Shown in pieces: positions 12,201 to 24,612 of a stretch of 64,000 bases of DNA. The position numbers were made by a program, and so were the translations under genes. The stretch spans positions 105,959,097 to 106,023,096 of the forward strand of contig CM037590.1 of NCBI GenBank assembly GCA_021018995.1. The letters run 5' to 3'. Each line of letters begins with the position of its first letter. The first letter of the stretch is position 1. The stretch is from Chloranthus sessilifolius. Taxonomy: Eukaryota > Streptophyta > Magnoliopsida > Chloranthales > Chloranthaceae. A model generated the notes under the pieces. It was not told where the DNA came from and ran no database searches. It was given only the letters and a program-made list of their open reading frames with translations.

Positions 12201-12732
12201 GACCATTAAAGTGGACAGATCATAGCCTTAGGATTGCTTCAATTTTCTGGTTCAGATTGGATTCTTATACCTCACCTATGCTGGGAGAACCTGGGAAGCT
12301 TGGAGCCAGAAAAGAAGACTGTTGCAAATCAGATCTATACAATGCCTTTGATTCGATTAATTTTCAATGAGAACTAGTCTATGGCTGCCTATTTCTCACC
12401 ATTTGATCTTTATTTTACCATCCATATTCATCTTTTAGATTTAGTTTTATATTTATGTTTTGTAGATTAGATCCAGCAACACCCGAAAAGCTCTCTTTCT
12501 TCTTAGAATTACCAGATCTGTGGCCAGATCTGGAGGTCTACTATACACCTTCTAGGTTTAGATCACTACTCCATGTGGGACAAACCCTTACTTATCAAAA
12601 CTTGCTATAATGGACCCTGTATCTTGCAGGTCTAGGATATTTTAGATGTGCTGAATCCATCCTTTATTTTACTTTATTTTTATTTTATTTTTATCTTTAC
12701 ACAATAATCGACACACTAGAAATCCCCCAACA
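9212..12732 (+). repeat. RT-B 3' LTR
   Basis: It starts TGTTGAGCA and ends CCCCCAACA, and is 3521 bases long. It is about 610 bases longer than the 5' copy because of an internal tandem duplication (9415-10692). Otherwise it runs parallel to 2817-5727, including the motif array, the TATA box near 11738 and the tail. Confidence 0.88.
9415..10692 (+). repeat. Tandem duplication of 644 bases in the RT-B 3' LTR
   Basis: The stretch beginning ATGGCCAGCTGATGAGG occurs at 9415 and again at 10059, followed in both by the same sequence through the TCGA motifs to CTTCAGCCATCAT. The 5' LTR holds one copy (from about 3034). The copies differ at scattered sites plus a short gap near 10582, so the duplication is not brand new. 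The join is at a short ATGGCC / CATCATG overlap. Confidence 0.85.
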
Positions 12733-15700
12733 GCACCTAAACAGCTGCAGCACTGGTACATGTCAATGAGCAAAGTTGTTATAAAAGCAGTGTTGCACAT
12801 CAGATAGTTGGGCGCACAAAATGGCAAGCTACACCTTAAAGAGCAGACTAGCCTCAGCAAGGTGTGCATCTACTTGAGCAGGCCTTAAATATTCAAACAA
12901 TTTTAGCAACTATGTGGATCCCTAGTGGATCAGATCTTCATTGGAAAAAGCTCAAGCTTTAGCAGATGCAAAGCCATGTGGTTCAGCCGAACAAACAGCA
13001 GCAAGGATTTCAGCAACTGATGCATCTGCATTTCAACTTCCAAAAGGGGTTCAGTTGCTGCATTTCAGAACCTATCAAGCTCTCTAATGGTGCAGGAATA
13101 GAACCTAATACAGCAGCATCCTATCGAAATGGAATGGAAACCCAACCTGACAAGAGCTGAAGTAAGACATGGACTGCTGAAATACATATTGGATTTGTCG
13201 ATGTGTGCACACAGCTGGTAAGCAAATTTGTTGAGTGCAGCGTCAGAACCTGTCAACTTGGAAAGTGAATAGCTGCACCTATCGAGCTTCAGCAACCCCT
13301 CATCCAAGCCTTGCAACCTTTTCAAAATGCAGCAGACCAGCAGCCTGTCGAGTTGCACCAGCAACCCATTGAACCTCTCGAATAGACACTTAAAGGCTCC
13401 AGCAAACCCCTCGACATCTTAAGCTAGTAACTCGTCGAAGTACAACTCCCCCACCTTCATAACCCATCAAATGGATGGAATACCTCCAAGCTTTATACTT
13501 GTCGACTTGAGCTATTTTTAATCCTGTTGATGTGCATTTAATCCTCCCATTCAACTTGTCGACCAGCTAAGCAAACCCCCTTGAATCCTATTAAGCTCTT
13601 TTGCAGCAACTACAAACCTCTCGACTAGAACTCCTTCACAACCTGTCGACACCCACCTTCAGCCAACCTCACGACAGCTTCCTTGTACCAAACTTCCAAC
13701 CTCTTGACATCTCTCATTTAAAACCAGCAACCTGTCAAGATTAGCTGCCCATCCTCACGAACACTTACCTGAAGCTGTTGGGTTTTCAAGAACGTCTCGA
13801 CCAGCAGCTCCCAATCTCCCATATTTGCTTGACATCTTGCTGAAGCAGCTACCTATCCTCCCACATCCTGTTGAGAAGGACCTTAACACCTTCACCTTCA
13901 GCCAACCTCACGACAGCTTCCTTGTACTAAACTTCCAACCTCTTGACATCTCTCATTTAAAACCAGCAACCTGTCAAGATTAGCTGCCCATCCTCACGAA
14001 CACTTACCTGAAGTTGTTGGCTTTTCAAGAACCTCTCGACCAGCAGCTCCCAATCTCCCATATCTGCTTGACATCTTACTGAAGCAGCTACCTATCCTCC
14101 CACATCCTGTCGAGATCTTCTCCCCTGTAGCTTCTATCCTCACGACTTGCAGCCTATATTCTCCTCAATCCTCTCGACACCTTACCTGGAGTTGCTGCCT
14201 CCACTCCATCATCTCGAGCTTCATCTTGTCCACTGCACTATTGGAGCAGCAAGTTTAAATGGCCATTAATCTCAACAGCAGTAGGATTATTTTGGTTTAC
14301 AAGATTAAGAAATTAATGTGGATAGTCACAACAGTTTGGGTTCATTTGTTGACAACAATTATAAAGGAGTGTAGCTCGGGTGTTTTTGGTTAACAAGGGC
14401 AGTTTTGGGAACTGCAAAACATAAAAGAGAGGTCTGCACATGGGCAATAACTGATTTTCAAATCTTTGGCGGGAAGCAAACTATTTCAGTTGAGCACAAC
14501 ATAATTGGATCACTCTCTTCTCTCTGATTGGTTGGAATGCTAAAACAGGGATTAAGTACAAATTAAAATCAGATTCTCTCCTCTGATTGGCTGCAATCCA
14601 AAGCACATGGATCACTGCATTTATATAAATAACACTCCTTGCTACTGTAATTTCTCAGCAAGGAAACCATAGAATAGCTGTAGTTCTCCTTAGCTCAATT
14701 TAGGTTCAATTTTAGTTTTATTTTTTATTTTTCTCTTCCCCCTTCTCTCCGTAATCTAGCCTATTGGATTAGATCTAGATAGCAGCTCAGATCTAGTTTA
14801 TAATTATAAATAAGTCTGTAAATTCATTGTGAAGAGCTCCGAATCATCCACAGACTGTAGGCTTGAGGTAGATCATTGTAAGTTTTTTTTGGCTAATGAA
14901 ATGCTATTTTTAAAGTCCTATTAGATCTATAATTTTTCTATTCAATTACTTTAGATTTTTCTAGATCTGATGCACCTATGGTTGCCTGAGCATGTAGCCT
15001 TGCAACCATAGTGCTTGCAATTTTTTTCATGTTCTAATCTTCATCCTCATTGCTGGAATAAATCTCTAGGATGATTTGTGACCATTCAAGTAGATAGATC
15101 ATACCCTTAGAACTAACCCAGAAGTGAAGGTGAACTTGGATCCTTCCTCTTTGCACTTGTGCTTATAGCCAAGTGAAAGATTGTAGCAGATCCGACTCTT
15201 GCTCTAATTTCCAGATCGGTTTTCAGTGAAGAGATCTGGATTATGCAGAGATTGCAACCTTGAGAGCTAGGGCATTGTAGCTATTTGAAGCAATGTCCAG
15301 TGGAGTTTAGATCCCCAAATAATATGTGATTTATAGTGGTTCTCACCAGATCTACATAGATTATTTGATCCTATGGTTGTAAGTGCTTGTAGCCTTACAA
15401 GCATAGTGGCTGCAATGGTTTTAATGTTTCAATTTGAACCTTGAGATTGGATGAAGTCTATAGGATGATCTGTGACCATTTAAGTGGACAACCCATACCC
15501 TTAAGATCAGTTCAAGCCTTTAATTTGATTTGAATTCTCCTACCTTGCACTTGAGCTTGTAGCCAAGTGAAGGATAGCTACAAATTCTCATGTCTTGATC
15601 TGATTTACAATGAGAACCAGTCCCTAGCTACCTATTTCTCACCATTTTATATTTTATTTCACCATCCATCTTCTTCAATCTTATAGTTTAGTTTTATATT

Positions 15701-15988
15701 TATGTAAAATTAGATCTAGTGACACCCGAAAAGCTCTCATTCTTCTTAGATTTTGGCTAGAATTGCTAGATCTGTAGCAGATCTGGAGGTCTACTATACA
15801 GTCATTAGGTTTTAGATCACTACTCCCTGTGGGACAAACTCTTACTTATTAAAACTTGCTACAAATTGACCCTGTATCTTGCAGGTCTAGGATAATTTTA
15901 GTGTGCTGAATCCATCTCTATTTTACTTTGATTTTAATTTGTTTCTAACACACAATAAATCAACACCTGAAATATCCATAACATCTTC

Positions 15989-18350
15989 TCTCTTCACTTG
16001 CACTACATTCCCTTCACATAGTTTTCACAAGGGAGCAGTATAAGCAAAGGATAAATCGGAGAGGTATTCACTACCCACTCTTCATAGGACTTTCACAGTG
16101 CCTGACATTTCTTCCCAAAAGGAGATATGTGATGTGCATTGCTTGGCGGAACTTGGAAGACAGAGTATGACCTTGCAAAGGCATGGATATGCTTTTGGTA
16201 GGAAGGAATAAAAGACTTTGATTGAAGGTGGTTAGAAGCCGAGGATCGATCTTTATCGAAGACAAATCCTTGTCTCGGATGATGCTACTAGTGTCTTAGT
16301 TTAGTGTGTGTCTAGATTTTTCCTAGGTTTGCTCCTTTATGTAATTAGTTTTTCTTATTTTCCTTTTTGATTATTGTAAATATTCGTTTATATATAGACT
16401 TTTCTTTTTAATTGCAATAATTTCTTACTAACCGTGTGTGTTACTAACAATACTAACAATTATTTTACTAACTTTATTACCTCTTTTTGTTATTTATACT
16501 AAGAGCGTAGATCGCATGCTATTTTTCTCTCAAGTTTGGGGGAAGAATTTTTATTTGGTAGCAGATTTTTTCGGTATGTACTCAAAGTATCAATAATTTC
16601 GTAATATTTTCCTATGTGTCCCCTATTTTGTACAATGAGGACATTGTCCTATTTAAGTTTGGAGGGATATACAAATCTGTATATAAATTTTTAGAAAAAT
16701 AATAGTTTTTTTTAGTTAATCATTATATGCAAATTATATAGAAAATTGAAAATCTGAAATTCTTAGTAATCCATCATAGTAGTAGTTCAAAAATTAAAAT
16801 ACAAATAGTTATAATTCAAAGTAAAGCATCTCTAGAACACTATATCAGATGAATGGTTGAAACTATATGATCTGAACTGCAAAAATTTTAGATTATAGTT
16901 TCAAAATTATATAACTAGTGAGCTATAGAGTCTATTTCCTCTTTTATTTTGAGAAAGAGAGACTATTTTTATTCATGCTAAAATTTTCCTTGAATTTCTA
17001 TTTGAAATTTCATTGCTGAACTTAGAATCAAAAGAATTCTATAAATATGATGATTTGTTTGTTTAGAACCATCTGTTGAATATGTCAAAACAATAAGACA
17101 TCCATATTAGTAAATCGTGAAAATGACAAAAGGCATCTTTTGTTAAACTAGAGCCAAAAAGTCAAAATCCCAGAACATTTTTACCCTTTGAACCCATATT
17201 AGAAGCTAAAGCCAAACTTCTTTGTATCAAAATTTTATAAACCTTTAATCATATGTACTGCCCAAAACTTTCTACCTTTAACCCTTACAATTTCTGAGAG
17301 TTTAGAATGTAAAAGAAGGGGAGAAGAGGGAGTGAAAGGAGTCTACGCTTGAATAGATAAAGGATCTATTGAAAAGGGTGCAAGAAAAAGAAATATAATT
17401 GTATGAAAATATGGGAAAAGAAAAGAAAGAATCGAAAAAGACGACTCATTGAAAAATATGATTCTATGAAAAAGAAAAATGAAATTGATAGTAGAAAAAA
17501 AAATGGGAAGAAGTTATCCAAAATAAGAATACTTACTGAAGTTGAAAAATAATAGAAGAAGAAGAGAAGGAAGAGTTAAATTCTCAAAAATAATTTTGAC
17601 TCCTCTTTACCTTTCTTTGAAACCTTCTAAAAACCCAAAGCACCATTACAAGCCGAAGGAAAGACCTTTCAGATTTACTATTTACAAAAAGATGAGTCTA
17701 GTAAAGATATATGAAATAGATACTATGAATAAATAAAGAAGTTATGTGAACATAATTGATTATCCTTTTCATGAGATTTATCTTCTTAGTAATTGTCCAA
17801 TGAAATTTTCATATATATCTACAATATTGAGAGAGCCCAAAATTTCGATTACTTTTGAGAGTATGCTAATAAGTGATAGTTCGAATAAAAATATTTTCTA
17901 AAAACTGTAGTTTAGAAAAATCTATGATGAATAAACTTTTCACTAATATGTACACACTCCACGCTATGCTGAATTAAAATGATTGAGTTATGATGGAGGA
18001 GGATTATGATGATGGGAAGCTAAGGAAAGAAAGATTTAAATTTTTTTACAAAATAATGAACATATAATGATTGACTGAGTATTTAATATATAAAAATTAG
18101 TCATATTTTGAATCTTAGGTTTGAAAAATATTTTGAAAAATCTAAAAATATTTGAAGTTTGTAGGTAAGTTCACTGAAAACCTTCAGGAGACTACAACTC
18201 CTCCACTAGGGATCACCTAGGGGTTTAAAGGCTTGTTGCATCTGCTAAATGCAATTGTGCTCCCTACAAAAGTGGCAATTTAAATTTTAGTTTTAGACAT
18301 TTTATATTTTCTTGTTTGCTAGGGACTAGTAAAGCTCAAGTTTGAGGGTG
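15989..18350 (+). other. RT-A 3' interior and conserved module
   Basis: RT-A resumes after solo-LTR E. From 15989 to about 16300 the frame of the accessory ORF may continue with stops, but no family is recognisable. From 16632 the shared 3' module begins with AATGAGGACATTGTCC and TTTGGAGGGATAT. An A-rich tract lies at 17380-17540 and the conserved block at 18170-18280. The module ends in the purine tract CAAGTTTGAGGGTG (18337-18350), which abuts the LTR. Confidence 0.7.
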
Positions 18351-19870
18351 TGATCAGTCACGTATTTACCATTTTATCACCCTTAACTTAGTGATGCTAG
18401 GACTTAGTTTGCTACTAATGTGATACTGATGTGCATATATTAAAGATAATTAGTAAAAGAGAGCCTAAGTGTTAATATTCATCAAAGTGAACTCAAAAAG
18501 CAGTAACTAGACGATTAAGCGTAAAGAACGATTCGCTGCCTAACTGAAGAATAAGAAATCGTGTTTTACGATTTTATAGAAGCCAGAATGTTACTACTGA
18601 AGAGTTATAGAAAATATTAATCTACGATTCTCCAGGGAAAAGTATGTAAGAAAGGCGCTGAATTGTAATGAAGAATCATTACCTATGGGAAGCCATGAAA
18701 GACAAAATCGTAAACTACGATTTTCCAAAGAAAAGAATAAAAAGAGAAAATCGTTATCAACGATTTTCCAAAGAAGCTTTCTGCTACAACTATTGCTGCT
18801 GATTACGTGAATGAAAACTATCACCGCCATGGACCAAATTAGAAGATCTCTAGAATTAGAAGTCTTGTGAGGCACGGATCCGAGAAGATTGATAAAGATA
18901 TAATCAGAAGGACTCTGCTACTGAAGATTAAAGAACCTTCCAAAAGCACATCTACCGTTTGAAAGCAAGAAAAGGTAAAATTAGGAATTAGAGTTATATT
19001 AGGATACTTTTATTTTTAGTAGTTTCTTTTGATAGAATTAGATCTTTGTAAATCGACTCCTTATAATCTATAAATAAGAGAGTTCGGCATTGGAATAAGC
19101 ATCGAAGAATTTCAGCATCAATTGACGACTGAGGTTAGATTTTCTTCCGATCAAAGTAGCGTATTCTAGTTAGAGTAGATTAGATATAAGAGGTTTCTCA
19201 AAAGCAATTGACGACTGCAATTGAGTGCTGAAGATTAGTGTAGATATCCTAGTTTCTTAGAAGCAATTGATGACTACGGCTGAGGGGTGAAAGATATATT
19301 TTAATTTGCTTTCTAGTTTAGAATTTATTTGCTTTGTAAACATCTTCAAGTTTTGATTTGAATTGACTACTCCGATTAGAATTTACAGATTAGTGTAATG
19401 GTTTTTACTTTTCCATCTTCAATTTTCTAAAGTTTGATTGACACCCAGATTTTAGGAAGTTGTTGATTAGATTAATCTGTATTGGTATGATCTTAGACTT
19501 GATTGACGACCAATGCTAGGAGACTAGAAATATAGTATAACATTATTATTTATTTTCATAAATATCCGATAGCTGAAGATTGGGATTGACGACCTCAATC
19601 TGAAGAAGGGGGATTAGGATTTACTTTTATGCAATTTAGATTAATAAATGATTTTTTTATTCATATTTCTTTAGTAGATTAGATCTTAAAGATAAGTAGA
19701 AATTTTTAAGATAAGAATTTATATAGAAGATAGAAATTAATGAGATAAAATAGATAAATAACTTCCTCTTGGGAACGATCCTATGCTAGTACTATAATTT
19801 CCATTGTGTACTTGCAATACGTTAAGACTTGAATTTAATATAATTTTAATACATACAATCAAGCGAATCA
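18351..19870 (+). repeat. RT-A 3' LTR (complete, 1520 bases)
   Basis: It starts TGATCAGTCA directly after the purine tract and ends GAATCA, the same end as the 5' copy. U3 holds hairpin-forming pairs AAATCGT / ACGATTT (18550-18770). A TATA box (TATAAATA, 19069-19076) follows. Downstream, seven copies of a TTGACGAC-like motif lie between about 19120 and 19592. Pol sequence of RT-G abuts it on the right. Confidence 0.9.
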
Positions 19871-20345
19871 CACAATGGACCTATAGAACTTTTATTCGCA
19901 CCGCTATTGGCCAAACTCCTTATCTTCTCACATATGGGATGGAGGCAATTTTACCTTATGAAATATAAGTGACATTCCTATGCGTCCAGCTTGATGATCA
20001 ACTATCCATAGATGAGAGGAGAATTCTCTGCCAAATCAGTTAAAACAAATCAATGAGACACATTTAAGGGCAGCCGATCATGTGTAAGTATACCAAAGGA
20101 GAGTGGCCAGGGATTACGATAAGAAGGTCCTCGAGTAAAGTTTTGAAATTGGAGAGTTAGTTTTGAAGAAAATCATGCCCTCCAAGCATGCTCACTCTAA
20201 GGAAAAACTGAGGCCAAATTGGGAGGGACCATATGTTATAGCAGCTGCATACCCGAGAAACACGTATAAATTGGTAAACCAGGATTGGGAGGAACTTCCT
20301 CGCCCCTGGAACGCCTTGTACCTACGGACATATTACCCTTAGCAA
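19871..20345 (+). pseudogene. pol: Integrase C-terminal part of RT-G (Tat-like Ty3/Gypsy)
   Basis: The frame reads the end of the integrase core (YRTFIRTAIGQTPYLLTYG, then GMEAILP), a stop, and, after frame changes, an integrase tail with PNWEGPY and PRPWNALYLRTYYP before the stop near 20342. This order matches Tat-lineage Ty3/Gypsy integrases, which insert element cDNA into the chromosome. The upstream part of pol was separated by insertion of RT-A and lies left of the window. It gives RT-G plus-strand polarity, opposite to the PMD gene that follows. Confidence 0.82.
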
Positions 20346-21622
20346 AAGTGGTCATCATGACCTATAGCTAGATAAGAATACCTGCATTCATCGCCCTCAT
20401 AGTCATCATAAGTCATTCATTAGTTGTACGTCCTAATTTTTGAAACTATCTTTGAAAATTTCTGACTCATCGCCACCCTTCTCATTCGGGAGATTTGATC
20501 AAAAGGATTAGTGCAATATGAGACTTATTTTAAAACATAGAAAATACCAGATTCTCACCCCCTATCCCGCCATTGGAGAAGTTAGAGCACAAAAAATGAA
20601 AATATTAGGTTCAATAAAAACTCACAATTCTCGTGTTAGCAGGCAGTTCTTAAAAATCTATATGCTTCAAGAGAGTGATAAAACCGAGAGACCAAAAAGA
20701 GAGAAAAGAAGAAGCATAACTGAGTGAGAGCATACGGCGAGTGAACAAGTCAATGAATCCAAGGAAGCATAAGTAAACTATAGGACATTCTTGGTATTCC
20801 TATTAGGAAAGTATAAGCAAAATGCGAGGGCATCCCTGGTAGTCTCACACTACTAGATATCGTCGCACGGTGGTGGGAGAAGGACAAACTTCTGCTAACC
20901 ATAGAATGTGAGACTTTGATGTTGTCGAAGCATGACAGGGAGCTCAACCATGGCATCGCACAGACTCCATCCGAGAAAAAGGCTGTTGACTATCTCTTTC
21001 AAAAGTTGTTGAGTAAGAAACTATCCCCACATCATTGAGCCTTACCCCTCTTTCACCCCCCTTATTTTATTTTCAGACAATAAGTCAAAACCTTTTCTAG
21101 GATATTTTCAAAAATAAAATTGAAAGCTCATGAATGGTGAGTGATGCGATCGCCTACTATCTACCACTCACCTCGCTCCTATCAAAACTACAGCATATGA
21201 TGATCGCTATCGAAGGTAAAATCTGGTATACAACCGAAATAGCTAAGACCCCATCAGATGCGACAATACTAAGAGAAGACTTTCTTCGAAACTAACTCCC
21301 CAAATATATATACGAAGCTCTCTATACCCCCAGAAAGGTTCTGAACACTCGTGAAATCCAGGTATGATCTATTGCAACTTGACACTAGGGCATTTTATTA
21401 TTTCAGAAAAAGGGGTGAATTGCTATGCTATGAAACAATGTCAAGAGTTCCCTTTTGTTCGGTAGTTGGATGCAGAACAACAAGATCATCACTCAAGGAA
21501 GACTGCCGAAGACGTCACACTGCCTATCCTATCAAACTCCCACACAGGGGCATTTTTTTAACATTTTACTATAGTTATTTGCTTTCCTTGTTGCATTATT
21601 TTCTTTCTTTGTAATGAAAAGT

Positions 21623-21662
<40 letters not shown>

Positions 21663-21990
21663 ATATATATTATTTCTTTTATTACCAAACCTCGTTTGAG
21701 ATACCACCTCCTTGACAATTAGCAAGGGGGAAATAAAAATTACTAATAATTTTGTTTCCCTGTGCTGATAAAAGTGCCCTTCGACTGCTACTGGGCCATC
21801 CCGAAAGCATCCAAGTCCCAACAACAGTTGAAGATATCCGAAGAAGCAAAAGTAAGAAAGGAAAATGAGTGCATCTAAAGAAAATAATCCATATATAGAT
21901 CAAAGGTTTTTATACAAGTGTCACGGAGGGCATACCCCCTGTATATACAACAAAGAAAAGTACAAAAGCAAGAAAGAAAAATGTACAAGC
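20346..21990 (+). other. RT-G sequence between pol and the antisense PMD gene
   Basis: One open stretch (about 20838-21030, plus) reads a hydrophilic sequence with LLDIVARWWEKDK and ends in a stop. I cannot assign it. A segment at 21360-21407 looks like an intron (GTATGATC to TTATTTCAG). The right end (21700-21990) is probably the 3' untranslated part of the minus-strand PMD gene. Nothing else is supported. Confidence 0.4.
21624..21671. repeat. (TA)n microsatellite
   Basis: An uninterrupted TA dinucleotide run, with short ATCTATATAT variants at its right end. Open frames over it are artefacts. Confidence 0.95.
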
Positions 21991-23211
21991 TACCCTACTC
22001 CCTCCTCTGCCTCTGTGAGGGACACTCACCACTATCTCCTATCTCATCGACACGTGGATTAGGAGTTTGATCCACTGAAGCCTAAACTGAAACCTGAGGA
22101 GTGGGCGGAGGCCTCTTGGAATAAGAAGGACTGGCGATAAAGCCTCCCTCACTCGCCTAGCTAGAAGTGCACCTAGACCGTGAACACAGAGGATCAAAGG
22201 CGAACAGGTGCCCAAGGGGCAGATCCCCCTAAACATAGGCCCTCATACGCTCACGAGTCGTACGACGAATATCAGCCAGGGAGCTAATAGCCCCAACCCG
22301 ATCTAGCAAGGTGAGTGAACATCTCCCGCACTCCACCTCCCACTCTCGCCAGCTCGTGCTGCAAAAGCTCTATCGTCACCTGCATCTCAGCATGAACTAC
22401 AGCTCGAGCACTCTCTAGCTATACTATCTGAGTCTTACACTCAACCATAAGATCCATAGTCACCTCCTGAAGGTGTTGATCTGTGGGATCTGAGGGAATC
22501 TCGCAGGCCTCCTGACGGGCAAGGGTATGCTTCGTCTCCAAGTGCGATTGCTCCAACTGACGTGTCTACACACAAATACAAAGCCAAAGTAAGAGGATAC
22601 GTGCACGTAGTATGATAAAGATCAAGAGTAAGAAGAGCATACCAGATTGACCCCAACTCAAAAAAGGCGCTCGATAGTCTGAACAGTCATCGGATTGGCT
22701 AGTGGCGTCGGCTGAGGAGGAATCTTGGTCGTAGGCTGTTACAAGAGAAATAAAATTGCATCAGATGGCGCTACAAATATAAAACTGAAAATGTAACTAC
22801 ACTAACTAAGCGTGCTTGGAGAGGAGAGGTAGTGTCTTGAGGCGGATCCTCAGGAGCAGAGTCAGGAACAACCTATACAAGCCAAAACAAAGAACAAACA
22901 TCAATAAGTCATATAAACTAATAAACAAAATAAATAAAACACACGCACAAATAAATATCATACCTAACTTTTAGGGCATAGAGAGGCAGCCATAGCATCA
23001 GCCATCTGATGCTCCTCGACCAACTTGAGCTGAAAATAATTTAAATACTATTTGAAAAGCAAAATTAAACATGACGAAGATAAATAATTGGAAACTTAAA
23101 CAAAATTACCCGCCCAATGCTCTAACTCGGCACGAAGGCGAGCCATCTCTGGATCCTCCCGACTGGACGACGCAATCGAAGAAGGACCAAAAGCTGGAGA
23201 AGGTACCCTAG

Positions 23212-24612
23212 TGATCAGTCACAAAATATACCACTTTACCACCCTTAACTTAGTGATGCTAGACCTTAGTTTGTTACTAATGAGATGCTATGTACAAAAA
23301 TTTAGAATAATGAGCAGATTAGAGCCGAAGTGTTAATCTTTATCAAAATGAACTCAAAAAACAGCAAGAACTATGATTGTGCGAAGAAGGCCAAGAAAAA
23401 ATAAATTTTGAACGAACGTAAATCTCAAATGAACGAAAGAAAGAAGAAAAGAGAATTGTGATTCTTGAACGTAGGAAGAAGCTACTACTGGAGGAACAAA
23501 AGTAAAATCTCGAACGTTCGACAGAGCAGAAATCGTATAGAAAGAAGAACAATCGTACACACGATTGTGTGAAATAAAGCTAATGCTACTGATCATGTGA
23601 AGACTATACTGCCATGCACAAAATTAGAAGATCACTCGGATTAGAAGTTTAGCTACTTACGGATCAGAGAAGATTGGCAAAAGAACCCAAAAAATCTATA
23701 TTGCTAAAATCAAGGAGAAAAGTTCAGCATACATCTATCATCAGAGCAAGGAAGAACTAGAATTAGAAGTAGTGTTATATTAGGAATATTTTGTTTAAAA
23801 GTTTTCTTTTATTAGAATTAGAATAACGTAAACCAAACCCTTATGATCTATAAATAAGAGGGCTCAATATAGGAATTCTTTATCGAAGGAATTCTCAGCA
23901 TCAATTGATGACTGAGGTTGGATTTTCTTCCGATCAAAAGTAAAGTAGAGTAGTTTAGATATCCAGGGGTTTTCGAGAGCAATTAAAGCTTGTGATCGAG
24001 AGTTGGAAGATTAGAGTAGAGTATTTGTAGTTTCTCAGAAGCAATTGACGCCTGCAAATGAGGGATGAAAGATCTTTTTATTGCTTTCTAGTTTAGATTT
24101 ATTTTCATACATTTTACTACTTTGTAAACATCTAAAAGTTTTTTATTTGAATTGACAACTCAGATTGAGAATTTGCAGATTAGTGTAATGGATTTACTTT
24201 TCCATATTTAATTTTCTTGAGTTTGATTGACGCCAAAAATTTAGGAAGATTGTTGATTAGTTTAAATCTGTGTTAAGAAATTCTAGCTTTTGATTGACGC
24301 CTAAATTCTAGAGTACTGAGATACGGTGTAACGATATTTTATTTTGTAAACATCCGATATCTGAAGGATTGTTATTGATGATCATAATCTGAAAGGAGGA
24401 GGATTTAAATTTAATTTTAGCAATTAGTTTACACAACTCATTCTTTTATTTATATTTCTCCAGTAGTTTAGGATCTTAAAAGACAAATAAAAGTTTTTAA
24501 ACAAGCGTGAATATATTAGAATAATCACCGTCCTAGTGGGAACAATCCTATACTAGTGCTACAATTTCCATTGTGCACTTGCAATAGGTTAACACTTAGT
24601 ATGATTAAAAGC
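23212..24612 (+). mobile_element. Solo LTR F2 of the RT-A family
   Basis: It starts TGATCAGTCAC and runs parallel to 18351-19870 through the TTGACG motif series and CTATAAATAAG to GCAATAGGTTAACACTTAG. The last 40 bases differ from the other copies, so the right end and the target-site duplication are uncertain. It sits in a tail exon of the PMD gene: reading resumes on both sides, with AEL on one and RVPSPAFGPSS on the other. Confidence 0.8.

Larger units (their letters stand above)
2817..12732 (+). mobile_element. RT-B, non-autonomous LTR retrotransposon
   Basis: RT-B has two related LTRs (2817-5727 and 9212-12732), a tRNA-Asp-type primer-binding site after the first, and a purine-rich tract before the second. 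It is flanked by GCATC (2812-2816) and GCACC (12733-12737), a 5-bp duplication with one change. The ends read TGTTG (TATTG in the 5' copy) and CAACA. The 3.5-kb interior has no gag or pol, so it would depend on proteins from a partner, plausibly an Athila-like element such as RT-I. The class fits large non-autonomous derivatives (LARD). Confidence 0.88.
2557..15983 (+). mobile_element. Solo-LTR E, split by RT-B
   Basis: The LTR consists of 2557-2816 plus 12738-15983, about 3.5 kb without the insert. It begins TGTTAGTCATG and ends CATAACA, and is flanked by the identical 5-bp duplication TCTTC (2552-2556 and 15984-15988). Its start, its TATA region near 14630 and its tail run parallel to the RT-B LTRs (for example CTCCTTGCTACTGTAATTTC), so E is an older relative of RT-B. 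A short near-repeat of about 190 bases (CACCTTCAGCCAACCTCACG) occurs near 13655 and 13890. No internal region remains, which is the signature of LTR-LTR recombination. Confidence 0.88.
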
